Below, piece by piece: positions 26,833-35,532 of a DNA stretch of 64,000 nt (the first letter of the stretch is position 1; every line of letters begins with the position of its first letter). The stretch covers positions 124,001 through 188,000 of the forward strand of contig JADIYI010000002.1 in assembly GCA_016705365.1 (NCBI GenBank), given 5' to 3'. Source of the DNA: Gammaproteobacteria bacterium. Lineage in GTDB: Bacteria > Pseudomonadota > Gammaproteobacteria > Pseudomonadales > UBA5518. The translations under genes were made by a program, and so were the position numbers. The notes beneath the pieces were generated by a model, which worked only from the letters and a program-made list of their open reading frames with translations, had not been told where the DNA came from and made no database searches.

Positions 26833-28545
26833 TCAGGCAAGGCCCCTTTCGCTCAGGAACGCCGCACGCACATCTCGCTTGAGAACCTTGTGGGTTGCAT
26901 TGCGCGGCAACGGCGTATCGGTAAACACGATATGACGCGGCACCTTGAACGCGGCAAGGCGCTCCGCCAGGAATGCCCGTACCGCGTCGGCATCCATGCT
27001 GCCCGCCTCGCGCAGCCGGACCAGCAGCGCGACTTCCTCGCCCCATTGTTCGTCGGGCACGCCGAATGCGACGGCCTCGAGCACCTCGGGTCGATCCATC
27101 AGGGTCGATTCGATCTCCAGCGGATAGATGTTCTCGCCGCCGCGGATCACCATGTCCTTGGCGCGGTCCGAAAGGAACAGGTAGCCGTCCGCATCGAGAT
27201 AGCCGATATCGCCGCTGCGGAACCAGCCGTCCTGGAGGTCCTTGGCGTTGGCGTCCGGTCGATTCCAGTATTCCTTTATCAGGGTGGGACTGCGAACCCA
27301 GATCTCGCCGGGAGCGCCGGCGGGGACCGGATTGCCGGCCTCGTCACAAAAGCGCAGATCGATGAGCGGCTGAACAAAACCCGCGCTGCCCGGACGCTGG
27401 CGGAAGGCATTGCCGACGAAGGAACTGCCGAGCGCGTTGGTTTCGGTCATGCCCCAGCCGGTTCCGGGAAAGGCATTGCGGACCCGCTCGAGCATGAGCT
27501 TGCCGATTTTTGCCGGCGTCGCTGCGCCGCCCGTGCCGATACTGCTGAGACTGCTGGTGTCGTAGCGCTCGAACAGCGGCGATTCGAGCATTTCCATCGC
27601 CATCGAGGGCGCCGCGGTCAGCACCGTGACGCGCTCGGCCTGGATCAGTTCGAGGGCTTTTTGCACATCCCACTTGTAGAGCATCACGATGCGCCGGCCG
27701 GCACGCAGCGCGAGCAGGAAGATCGAGTAGCAGCCGCTCACGTGAAACAGCGGTACCGCGAGCATCACGCAGGGCTCGAATCCCGCCTGCATCATCGCGC
27801 CGATGGTTTCCGGGTTGGCCATGGCTCCGGCCATGCTGCCGCACTCGAAACATGCCACGGCCTGGCACACCGCGCGGTGAGTGGAGACCGCACCTTTGGG
27901 ATTGCCAGTGGTGCCCGAGGTGTAGAGCATCATCGCAAGATCATCCGGCGCGATCTCGACCGCGGGCAGCGCGGCGTTTTCCGCTCCCGCGATGAATTGC
28001 TCGATGCTGCATGCGTGCTCGGGCAGCGGCTCGCTGCCGGGGCGCGCCACAACCGCCGCGACACCGAGTGCGCCAAGCCGCGGGGCAATGTATTCGAGAC
28101 GCTGGCGGTCGCAGAACACCATGCGGGCGCCGGCGTCGCTCAGCGCGTATTCGAGTTCCTGCGCTCGCCCCCAGCTGTTCAGCGGCACCACCACGGCGTT
28201 GATGCTGGCTATCGCGATGTAGGCGGCCATCCACTCGGGGTAATTGCGCATCGCAATCGCGATGCGATCGCCCTTGCGCACGCCATGGCGGTGGTGCAAC
28301 TGGTGCGCGATGGCATCCGCCAGCCCCATCAGCCGCGCGAAGCTCCAGCGCTCGCCCTCGAAGATCACGAATTCCTTGTCGCCGTGATGGTAGGCGGGTG
28401 CGAACAGCTCGCGCAGATTGCGCGGTGCGTTGCGAAACACCCGGTAGTGCTGGCCGTCGATGTCCTGCTCCTCGAGCTCGAACGGCGCGCCTGCCCCGGT
28501 GAGTTGCTGATAGGCGTCGTCGAAGCGCTGCTTGATGGGGTCCAC
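26833..28545 (-). CDS. Acyl-CoA synthetase (AMP-forming)
   Basis: 570 residues from GTG 28545, with CCGGAG about 7 nt upstream. ATP/AMP motifs of the ANL superfamily are intact: YTSGTTGNPKGAVSTH, GTGWGMTETNALGSS and DGWFRSGDIGYLDADGYL. The C-terminal catalytic Lys region is LPRNATHKVLKRDV. It activates a fatty or related organic acid to the CoA thioester. The class with the long N-terminal part is common in degraders of steroid side chains and aromatic acids, but no specific substrate is shown. A perfect TATAAT lies 31 bp before the start. Confidence 0.88.
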   Translation of the reverse strand: MDPIKQRFDDAYQQLTGAGAPFELEEQDIDGQHYRVFRNAPRNLRELFAPAYHHGDKEFVIFEGERWSFARLMGLADAIAHQLHHRHGVRKGDRIAIAMRNYPEWMAAYIAIASINAVVVPLNSWGRAQELEYALSDAGARMVFCDRQRLEYIAPRLGALGVAAVVARPGSEPLPEHACSIEQFIAGAENAALPAVEIAPDDLAMMLYTSGTTGNPKGAVSTHRAVCQAVACFECGSMAGAMANPETIGAMMQAGFEPCVMLAVPLFHVSGCYSIFLLALRAGRRIVMLYKWDVQKALELIQAERVTVLTAAPSMAMEMLESPLFERYDTSSLSSIGTGGAATPAKIGKLMLERVRNAFPGTGWGMTETNALGSSFVGNAFRQRPGSAGFVQPLIDLRFCDEAGNPVPAGAPGEIWVRSPTLIKEYWNRPDANAKDLQDGWFRSGDIGYLDADGYLFLSDRAKDMVIRGGENIYPLEIESTLMDRPEVLEAVAFGVPDEQWGEEVALLVRLREAGSMDADAVRAFLAERLAAFKVPRHIVFTDTPLPRNATHKVLKRDVRAAFLSERGLA

Positions 28546-28575
28546 GGGTGTCTCCGGTGCTGGTCGGGAGGCTGC

Positions 28576-28603
28576 ATTATAGGAACTGGCGCCGACACTA
28601 CAA
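28576..28603 (-). promoter_or_regulatory. Candidate sigma-70 promoter for the CoA-ligase operon
   Basis: On the minus strand a perfect TATAAT (28576-28581) is preceded, after 16 bp, by TTGTAG (28598-28603), which matches TTGACA at three of six positions. The predicted transcript would begin about 25 bp before GTG 28545. It also lies in the divergent spacer with the gene at 28702. Confidence 0.45.
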
Positions 28604-28701
28604 TCCGCCGGTATGACGCTTTGGTAAAGAAACGGCTCCCCCTGACTATAGCCCTGAGGGCGATCGCATGCCATCATCCGCAGCAAGGGAGGAACCAGCC
28701 T

Positions 28702-29157
28702 ATGACCATGACGCTACAGGAAATTTCGGACCGGATGGAGATCAACAACCTGTTGATCGACTATTGCACCGCGGTGGATGCGCGCGACTTTGCCGCCTTC
28801 GACGCCATTTTCACCGAGGATGCATTCATCGACTACACCGCGCTCGGCGGGCCGAGCGGTACCCGAGCCGAGATCAAGGCGTATCTCAACCGCGTGATGC
28901 CGCATTTTCCGGCCAGCCAGCACATGATTGCCAACAGCCGCGTGTGGATCGAAGGCGACACGGCGCGTGCCCGCACGATGTGTCACAACCCGATGGTCGT
29001 CCCGCTGCCCGATGACAGCACCCAGGTCGCGTTCTACGGCCTGTGGTATGCCGACCGCCTGGTGCGCACGAGCGAGGGCTGGCGGATCCGTGAACGGGTC
29101 GAGGAGCGCAGTTACGATTTCAACGTGCCTGCCAAGTTCAAGTCCTTCAGCAGCTAG
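28702..29157 (+). CDS. NTF2-like / SnoaL-like protein
   Basis: 151 residues, with GGGAGGA 8 nt upstream of the ATG. The alpha-plus-beta cone fold is recognisable from EISDRMEINNLLIDYCTAVD, AFDAIFTEDAFIDYTALGG and the terminal GLWYADRLVRTSEGWRIRERV. The SnoaL_4/BaiE-like group includes dehydratases and isomerases acting on steroids and polyketides, but also proteins with unknown activity. The Asp/Tyr pair (VDARDF, IDYTAL) is in the usual place of the catalytic dyad. It is the first gene of an operon with LLM and CoA ligase genes. Confidence 0.75.
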   Translation: MTMTLQEISDRMEINNLLIDYCTAVDARDFAAFDAIFTEDAFIDYTALGGPSGTRAEIKAYLNRVMPHFPASQHMIANSRVWIEGDTARARTMCHNPMVVPLPDDSTQVAFYGLWYADRLVRTSEGWRIRERVEERSYDFNVPAKFKSFSS

Positions 29158-29167
29158 CCCCATCGCC

Positions 29168-30043
29168 ATGCAATTCACGTTGTCGCTGGGGCTTTGTCCC
29201 CATTCCTGGTATGTGCCGATGGCGCAGGCGGCGGAGCGGGCCGGTTGGGATTCGATCGCGGTCCCCGACGAACTGTTCTACTACGAGAAGACGTCGACAG
29301 CTTATCCTTACAGCGCCGACGGCAAGCGCTTCTGGGGAGCCGAGACCGAATTCCTGGAACCTTTCGTGGTGATTGCCACGATGGCGGCGGTGACCAGTCG
29401 TATCCGTTTCTATCCCTCGGTGCTCAAGCTCGCGGTGCGCGAACCGTTACTCGTCGCCAAGGAGCTCAGCAGTTGCGCGGTATTGGCGGGCGAGCGCGTC
29501 GGGCTCGGCGTGGGGCTGAGTCCCTGGCCGGAGGATTTCGAGGTGCTGCGTCAGGACTGGACCCAGCGCGGTCCGCGCTCGGCCGAGCAGATCGAGATCA
29601 TCCGCGGCTTGCTCGCTGGTGGGATGTACGAATTTCAGGGGCGCTTCTACCAGCTGCCACGGATGCAGATCGCACCGGTGCCGAAGCGCCCGGTACCGAT
29701 CTATATCGGGGGCCTCGCGGAGCCGGTGCTGCGGCGCGCGGCGCGCATCGCCGATGGCTATATCGGTTGGGAAAATCCCCGTTGTTCGCTCGCCGAGGTG
29801 ACGGGCATGATCCGCCGGCTGCAGGGCTATCGCGAGGACTACGGACGCACGGGCAGCGAATTCGAGATCAAGTTCATGCCGCGTAGCGCTCACGGCGACA
29901 GCGCCCGGCGACTTCGCGATGCCGGTGTCACCGATCTGATCTGTATTCCGTGGGCGGATATCGCGGGAACGCAGACCAGTCTCGATGCGCGCATCGATGC
30001 CCTGGCGCGCTACGCCGACGAGGTGATCAAGGAGTTTCGATGA
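29168..30043 (+). CDS. LLM-class flavin-dependent oxidoreductase (first of three)
   Basis: 291 residues. It starts 10 bp after the NTF2-like gene. The (beta/alpha)8 fold of luciferase-like monooxygenases is recognisable from AERAGWDSIAVPDEL, SRIRFYPSVLKLAVREP, GLGVGLSPWPEDF and the RPVPIYIGGLAEPVLRRAAR motif. Family members use FMN or F420. F420 biosynthesis genes are not in this window, so the cofactor is open. It overlaps the SDR remnant by ATGA. The substrate is unknown. Confidence 0.8.
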   Translation: MQFTLSLGLCPHSWYVPMAQAAERAGWDSIAVPDELFYYEKTSTAYPYSADGKRFWGAETEFLEPFVVIATMAAVTSRIRFYPSVLKLAVREPLLVAKELSSCAVLAGERVGLGVGLSPWPEDFEVLRQDWTQRGPRSAEQIEIIRGLLAGGMYEFQGRFYQLPRMQIAPVPKRPVPIYIGGLAEPVLRRAARIADGYIGWENPRCSLAEVTGMIRRLQGYREDYGRTGSEFEIKFMPRSAHGDSARRLRDAGVTDLICIPWADIAGTQTSLDARIDALARYADEVIKEFR

Positions 30044-30294
30044 GTGCCCCGGTGAGCAGGAGTGAGGGTATGCGCCGATTTGACGCCAAGGTGGTGATGG
30101 TCACCGTCGCGGGTTCCGGTATCGGGCGCGCTACCGCGCAGCGCCCTGCCCGCGAAGGCATCCGGCTGTGGCCCCTGACCGAGCAGGTCGAGCCTGAGGA
30201 AATTGCCGCCGCGATTGCTTACCTGGCCTGTGACGAGGCGCGTTTCGTGACCGGCGAGGCGCTCGCCATGGACGGTGGGCAGGCGGCAAGCTGA
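30040..30294 (+). pseudogene. Miniature SDR gene with internal deletion
   Basis: 84 residues. The first 35 (RFDAKVVMVTVAGSGIGRATAQ) are the start of an SDR NAD-binding fold. The usual TGxxxGxG has Gly changed to Val. Without a break the sequence goes on to EQVEPEEIAAAIAYLACDEA, RFVTGEALAMDGGQAAS, which is the C-terminal end of SDR proteins. The 150 or so residues between, with NNAG, Ser and YxxxK, are missing. The enzyme cannot be active. The frame is intact, starts by ATGA overlap with the LLM gene and ends by TGATG overlap with the next one, so it may persist to keep translational coupling. Confidence 0.78.
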
Positions 30295-30683
30295 TGCGCC
30301 GTGCGCCGGTATTGAAAGCAGCGCGCACCCGGCGGGCGGAGTTCCCGGAGGAGCGTTTGCGCGACAAGCTCGTGCGCCACGCGCTCGATGCGGGGCGCGA
30401 GGTCGTCGAAAAGGTGCTGTGGTTGTATTACGCCGCGCAACGACCCGATGTGCCACGCTGGGCCAAGCTCACGATCTACGCGGCGCTGGCCTATTTCGTA
30501 CTGCCGACCGACGCGGTACCGGACCTGTTGCCCGCCATCGGCTATGCCGATGATCTGGGGGCGCTCTCGGCGGCGTTGCTGACGGTTGCGGCCTATGTCG
30601 ACGAAGACGTGAAGCAGCAGGCGCGCTTGCGTCTGCAAACCTGGTTTGGGGGCCTCAGGCCCGAGAAACCCGCGAGGAACTGA
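30294..30683 (+). CDS. DUF1232 / YkvA-family membrane protein
   Basis: 129 residues. It overlaps the preceding stop by TGATG. The DUF1232 core is KLTIYAALAYFVLPTDAVPDLLPAIGYADDLG, with the conserved 'P.D..PD..P..G..DD' pattern in and after a single hydrophobic segment (about 56-75). The function of YkvA proteins is not known. It has no obvious chemistry in common with the CoA ligase and LLM genes around it. Confidence 0.88.
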   Translation: MRRAPVLKAARTRRAEFPEERLRDKLVRHALDAGREVVEKVLWLYYAAQRPDVPRWAKLTIYAALAYFVLPTDAVPDLLPAIGYADDLGALSAALLTVAAYVDEDVKQQARLRLQTWFGGLRPEKPARN

Positions 30684-30684
30684 T

Positions 30685-32226
30685 ATGCACCCCTCCGAAC
30701 ACGCCCGCACGAACCCCGACAAACCCGCCTACATCATGGCCGGAAGCGGCACCGTCGTGAGCTATGGCCAGCTCGAGGAGCGCAGCCAGCGCTGCGCCCA
30801 GTTGCTGCGCGGACTGGGCCTGGGCAGTGGTGACGTGATCGCGATCTGCATGGACAACAATCCGCGCTATTTCGAGCTGTGCTGGGCCGCGCAGCGCAGC
30901 GGCCTCTATTACACCTGCATCTCCAATCGACTGACCGTTCCGGAGATCGAGTACATCGTGCGCGATTCGGGTGCGCGGGTGCTGTTCCTGTCCGTCTCGC
31001 AACGGGGCATTGCCAATGAACTCGAGCGCGCGCTCGGCGCCGATCTCGAATTGTTCTCGGTCGATGGCAGCATCAATGGCTACCGCGATTACGAATCCAC
31101 CCGCGAGCGTTTCCCGGCGCAGGCACTGGGCGATGAAACCTCGGGGGCCGACATGCTCTATTCATCGGGAACCACCGGGCGCCCGAAAGGTATCAAGATT
31201 GCGTTGAGCGGGCTGCCGATCACGACCCCCTCGGCACTGCTCCCGTTGCTCACCGCACTCTACGGATTCGATGCCGGCTCGATCTATCTTTCGCCGGCGC
31301 CGCTGTACCACGCGGCGCCGCTGCGTTTCTGCATGACCGTGCAACGCATGGGTGGAACCGTCATTGTGATGGAGAAATTCGATCCGCGATGGGCGCTGAC
31401 GCTGATCGACCAATACCGGGTCAGCCATTCGCAATGGGTACCGACGATGTTCGTGCGGATGCTGAAGCTGGATCTCGCCGAGCGCACGGCCCATGATCTC
31501 TCCAGCCACCGGGTGGCAATCCACGCTGCCGCGCCGTGTCCGCGCCAGGTGAAGCGCCAGATGATCGACTGGTGGGGCCCGATCATCAACGAGTATTACG
31601 CGGGCAGCGAGGGCAACGGTTTTTGTGCCATCAACAGTACCGAGTGGCTGGCCAACGAGGGCTCGGTGGGGCGCCCGATATTCGGCGTACCGCATATCCT
31701 GGACGAGGAGGGGCGTGAGTTGCCTCCGGGGCAGGAAGGACTGATCTTTTTTTCCGACGGCGTGGAATTCGTCTATCACAATGATCCGCTCAGGACCGGC
31801 GAGAGTCGCAACGACAAGGGCTGGACCACGCTTGGCGATATCGGTTATCTGAGCGATACCGGGTTCCTGTACCTCACCGATCGCAAGGCAAACATGATCA
31901 TTTCGGGCGGCGTGAACATCTATCCGCAGGAGACCGAGAACCTGCTGATCACCCATCCGAAGGTAATGGACGTGGCGGTGTTCGGCGTCCCCGACGAGGA
32001 TTTCGGAGAGGCGGTCAAGGCGGTGGTGCAGCCGCTCGACATGAACGCTGCGGGACCTGCGCTGGAGCAGGAACTGATCGCGTTCTGCCGTGATCACCTG
32101 GCCCATATCAAGTGTCCGAAGAGCGTGGATTTCGAGGCCGAATTGCCGCGCCAGGCGACTGGCAAGCTGTACAAACGCCTGTTGCGGGAACGCTACTGGA
32201 TAGGAAAGGAGTCACGTATCGTATGA
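30685..32226 (+). CDS. Acyl-CoA synthetase (AMP-forming), second
   Basis: 513 residues from ATG 30685, 1 bp after the previous stop, with CGAGGA upstream. ANL motifs: MLYSSGTTGRPKGIKIA, INEYYAGSEGNGFCAIN, GWTTLGDIGYLSDTGF, and the C-terminal LPRQATGKLYKRLLRE with the catalytic Lys. Its short N-terminal part and EYYAGSEGNG motif are typical for FadD-like ligases of cholesterol or bile acid rings and related terpenoid acids in actinobacteria and proteobacteria; this link is an inference. It overlaps the following LLM gene by ATGA. Confidence 0.88.
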   Translation: MHPSEHARTNPDKPAYIMAGSGTVVSYGQLEERSQRCAQLLRGLGLGSGDVIAICMDNNPRYFELCWAAQRSGLYYTCISNRLTVPEIEYIVRDSGARVLFLSVSQRGIANELERALGADLELFSVDGSINGYRDYESTRERFPAQALGDETSGADMLYSSGTTGRPKGIKIALSGLPITTPSALLPLLTALYGFDAGSIYLSPAPLYHAAPLRFCMTVQRMGGTVIVMEKFDPRWALTLIDQYRVSHSQWVPTMFVRMLKLDLAERTAHDLSSHRVAIHAAAPCPRQVKRQMIDWWGPIINEYYAGSEGNGFCAINSTEWLANEGSVGRPIFGVPHILDEEGRELPPGQEGLIFFSDGVEFVYHNDPLRTGESRNDKGWTTLGDIGYLSDTGFLYLTDRKANMIISGGVNIYPQETENLLITHPKVMDVAVFGVPDEDFGEAVKAVVQPLDMNAAGPALEQELIAFCRDHLAHIKCPKSVDFEAELPRQATGKLYKRLLRERYWIGKESRIV

Positions 32227-33257
32227 GTCAGTTCGCAAGAGCAGGCATCGCGGTCGATGCCGCCATGCTGGTCGAGAATCCCGCCGCGGCGGGTCCGCTG
32301 GCGCGGCAACTGGAGGACGCCGGTTATGACGGCGCCTATACCTTCGAGGGACGCCATGATCCGTTCCTGCCGCTGGCTGTCGCTGCCGGCACCACGGAGC
32401 GCCTGATGCTGCAGACCGGCATTGCGGTCGCTTTTGCGCGCAACCCGATGTTGCTCGCGAACCTTGGCTACGATCTGCAGCTGCTGTCGCGCGGTCGCTT
32501 CATGCTGGGGCTCGGCTCGCAGATCCGCCCGCATATCGAGAAGCGTTTCAGTGCCACGTGGTCGCATCCGGCAGCGCGGATGCGTGAAATGGTGCTGGCC
32601 ATCAGGGCAATCTGGGATTGCTGGGAACAAGGCACACCACTCGATTTTCGCGGCGAGTTCTACACCCACACCCTGATGACGCCGATATTCAATCCTGGCC
32701 CCAATCCGCACGGGCGTGCGCCGATCTACGTCGCGGGCGTCGGGCCGCAGATGACGGAAGTGGCGGGCGAAGTCGGCGACGGGTTCCTGGTACACCCCTT
32801 CAATACTCCACGCTTCGTTGCCAGCGAATTGTTGCCGGCGCTCGAGCGCGGCCGACACAAGAGCGCATGCAGTCGCGAATCGTTCAGCGTGTCGTGCCAG
32901 TACATCGTCGCGAGCGGACTGGATGCGCAGGAACTGGCCGCCAATCTGGCGCTGGCGCGCGGCCAGGTCGCGTTCTACGCCTCGACGCCGGCTTACCGGC
33001 CGGTGCTCGACAGCCACGGCTGGGGAGATCTGCAGCCGCGCCTGAACGCCTTGTCGAAAGAGGGCAAGTGGCAGGAAATGAGCAAGCTGCTCAGCGACGA
33101 ATTGCTCGCGGAAATCGTGGTGAGCGGCATGCCGGAGGAGGTTGGAGAGCGCATCCGCGAGCGCAGCGCCGGCTGGTGTGACCGGGTCAGCCCGGTAGTC
33201 TATTCTGGCGGTACGGAATTGCGCGAACGTCTGGTGCGCGCGATCAAGGAACGATGA
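32223..33257 (+). CDS. LLM-class oxidoreductase of the TIGR03617 type (second of three)
   Basis: 344 residues. The motifs LEDAGYDGAYTFEGRHDPFLPLAVAA, LMLQTGIAVAFARNPM, FMLGLGSQIRPHIEKRF and APIYVAGVGPQMTEVAGEVGDG match the luciferase-like family usually predicted to use F420 in actinobacteria. The flavin used here cannot be read. Both ends overlap the neighbours by ATGA, with the CoA ligase upstream and the hydrolase downstream. It is thus coupled in the middle of the catabolic operon. Confidence 0.82.
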   Translation: MSQFARAGIAVDAAMLVENPAAAGPLARQLEDAGYDGAYTFEGRHDPFLPLAVAAGTTERLMLQTGIAVAFARNPMLLANLGYDLQLLSRGRFMLGLGSQIRPHIEKRFSATWSHPAARMREMVLAIRAIWDCWEQGTPLDFRGEFYTHTLMTPIFNPGPNPHGRAPIYVAGVGPQMTEVAGEVGDGFLVHPFNTPRFVASELLPALERGRHKSACSRESFSVSCQYIVASGLDAQELAANLALARGQVAFYASTPAYRPVLDSHGWGDLQPRLNALSKEGKWQEMSKLLSDELLAEIVVSGMPEEVGERIRERSAGWCDRVSPVVYSGGTELRERLVRAIKER

Positions 33258-34150
33258 CTCCCGGCCCGGGAAACGCGGCCTCGGGCGCTCCACCGTTGTG
33301 TCATCCGCTCGCGATCAACGGGCTGAACCTGGTGGTCTACGAGTGGCCGGGCGAGGGCGATCCGATCCTGCTGGTACACGCGACCGGCTTTCATGCGCGC
33401 TGCTGGCGGGCGGTGATCGAGCGCCTGCCCGGGCGGCACGTGTTCGCGGTTGATATGCCGAGCCATGGTGCCAGCGACAACAAGCCACCGCCATATAGCT
33501 GGAGCCATTTCGGTGACGACCTGGCCGCCGTGACCGAGGCCCTGGACCTGCGACGGGTGGTCGGCGTGGGTCATTCGATGGGAGGATATGCGCTGGTGCT
33601 GGCGGTGGCACGCCTGCCGCAACGATTCCGCGCCCTGATGCTGGTCGATCCGGTGATCACCGGACCCGAACTCGCCCGTGGGCTGCACCTGACGGCGATG
33701 GAGCATCCGGTGGCGCGGCGGCGCAGGCACTGGGATTCCCCGGAGCAGATGTTCCAGTGGTTCAGCGCCAAGGCGCCCTATGCGCGCTGGGATCCGGTGG
33801 TGTTGCGTGACTACTGCAATTTCGGGCTGGTTCCGGCGGGTGACGGACAGGGCTTCGAACTCGCCTGTCCGCCGGATCTCGAAGCCGAGATCTATGTGAG
33901 CATGCGGATGGGGGATATCTACGCGGCGATAGCCACGATCGGGGTGCCGGTCGAAATCATCCGCGCCCGCGCCCGCCGGGCCGACGAAAGCCGGTTCAGT
34001 TTTTCGGCCTCGCCGACCTGGGAGCACGTCTCGGGTTTGTTTCGCAATGCGCGCGACGAACAACTCCCCGATCACTCGCATTTCATTCCGATGGAGATTC
34101 CCGGCTGGATGGCCCGGCGCATCGCCGCCTTCGCCGATCGCGACGACTGA
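33254..34150 (+). CDS. Alpha/beta hydrolase
   Basis: 298 residues. The fold is clear: ILLVHATGFHARCWRAV with oxyanion-hole region, nucleophile elbow VGVGHSMGGYALVLA (Ser in GHSMGG), acid in the strand EIIRARARRAD, and terminal His in LPDHSHFIPME. It may hydrolyse a C-C bond or an ester or lactone formed by the LLM enzyme encoded immediately upstream, for example after a Baeyer-Villiger step; that is speculation from context. It is the last gene of the operon starting at 28702. Confidence 0.85.
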   Translation: MTPGPGNAASGAPPLCHPLAINGLNLVVYEWPGEGDPILLVHATGFHARCWRAVIERLPGRHVFAVDMPSHGASDNKPPPYSWSHFGDDLAAVTEALDLRRVVGVGHSMGGYALVLAVARLPQRFRALMLVDPVITGPELARGLHLTAMEHPVARRRRHWDSPEQMFQWFSAKAPYARWDPVVLRDYCNFGLVPAGDGQGFELACPPDLEAEIYVSMRMGDIYAAIATIGVPVEIIRARARRADESRFSFSASPTWEHVSGLFRNARDEQLPDHSHFIPMEIPGWMARRIAAFADRDD

Positions 34151-34272
34151 GCGCCTGCTGCCGAGTGCGGTAATCTGTGGCATTGGCATGGACGCCCGCG
34201 GCTGGCTTCGTTCAGACTGCTGCGCGGCGCCCCTCAGTGCCGGTACCCAAGGTGTATTACGGGGAAGTGTGC

Positions 34273-35532
34273 ATGGAATGGTCCGCGTTCGGACAACGCT
34301 TTTGCGGCAAGTCGGGCATCGTGGAGCTGATGCAGGACCTCGGCGAGGCGTTGCAGTCGCGCCCCGACATGGTGTTCATGGGTGGCGGCAACCCGGGTCG
34401 CGTGCCGGGAGTCGAGGCCATCTACCGGTCGCGACTGCAGGCCATCCTCGGGGACGAGCGCCGGGCGCACGAGGTGCTCGGCATCTACCAGATGCCGCAG
34501 GGCGATGTGGCGTTCCGGGAGGCACTCGCCAACACCCTGCGCGCCGAGTACGGATGGGATCTCGGGCCGCGCAACATCGCGGTATCAAACGGCAGCCAGT
34601 CGGCATTTTTTGTGTTGTTCAACCTGTTTGCGGGGCGCTTCGCCGACGGACGCCACAAGCATATCCAGCTGCCGCTGGTTCCCGAGTACATTGGTTACCG
34701 GGAGATCGGCCTGAGTGAGGGCCTGTTTCATGCGCAACGCCCGGCAATCGAGCTGCTGCCCGACAAATTGTTCAAGTACCGGGTGGATTTCGTACGCCTG
34801 AGTCTCGATGCAAGCGCGGGCGCGATCTGCGTATCGCGTCCCACCAACCCGACCGGCAACGTGCTGAGTGACGAGGAAGTCCGCCAGCTCGACGCGCTGG
34901 CACGCCGCCAGGGCATCCCGCTGATCATCGACGGTGCCTATGGCGCGCCGTTTCCGCAGATGATCTTCAGTGAGGCCACACCGCACTGGAACGACAATAC
35001 CGTGGTGGTGCTCAGCCTTTCGAAGCTCGGTTTACCGGGCCTGCGCACCGGGATCATCGTGGCACGCGAGGAAATCATCGAGGCCTTCACCCGCGCCAAC
35101 ACCATACTCAGCCTGGCCTGTGGCAGCACCGGTCCGGCGCTGGCAACGGATCTGTTGCGCGACGGCGAGATGCTGCGCCTGAGCCGCGAGCTGATTCGTC
35201 CTTTCTACCGCGACAAGGCAGCGCGAACGCTGGATGGATTCCGCGCGGCACTCGGTGATCTGCCCTGTCGCATCCACAAGCCCGAGGGCGCGATGTTCCT
35301 CTGGTTGTGGTTCGAGGCTTTGCCGGGTGGCAGCCAGGCGCTGTACGAGCGCCTGAAGCAGCGTGGCGTACTGGTCGTCCCAGGACAGGATTTCTTTCCC
35401 GGGCTGGAGGGCGAATGGACCCACCGCGACGAGTGCCTGCGCGTCAGCTATGCGCAGGACGATGCCGTGGTGGCACGCGGCATCGCGATCATCGCCGACG
35501 AGGCACGTCGCACCTATGGTGCCGATCGATGA
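34273..35532 (+). CDS. avtA: Valine-pyruvate aminotransferase AvtA
   Basis: 419 residues from ATG 34273, with GGGGAAG 5 nt upstream. A 5' extension to GTG 34267 or above is possible but not needed. It is a fold-type I PLP enzyme with [43 protein letters not shown], and the cofactor Lys251 in [16 protein letters not shown]. AvtA transfers the amino group of alanine to 2-oxoisovalerate. The length (about 417 in E. coli) agrees. Its stop overlaps kbl by ATGA, an unusual pairing with threonine degradation. Confidence 0.9.
   Translation: MEWSAFGQRFCGKSGIVELMQDLGEALQSRPDMVFMGGGNPGRVPGVEAIYRSRLQAILGDERRAHEVLGIYQMPQGDVAFREALANTLRAEYGWDLGPRNIAVSNGSQSAFFVLFNLFAGRFADGRHKHIQLPLVPEYIGYREIGLSEGLFHAQRPAIELLPDKLFKYRVDFVRLSLDASAGAICVSRPTNPTGNVLSDEEVRQLDALARRQGIPLIIDGAYGAPFPQMIFSEATPHWNDNTVVVLSLSKLGLPGLRTGIIVAREEIIEAFTRANTILSLACGSTGPALATDLLRDGEMLRLSRELIRPFYRDKAARTLDGFRAALGDLPCRIHKPEGAMFLWLWFEALPGGSQALYERLKQRGVLVVPGQDFFPGLEGEWTHRDECLRVSYAQDDAVVARGIAIIADEARRTYGADR

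Noticed and set aside
29168..33257. Naming the LLM enzymes F420-dependent
   Set aside because: The family includes both FMN and F420 enzymes, and no F420 biosynthesis gene is in the window.
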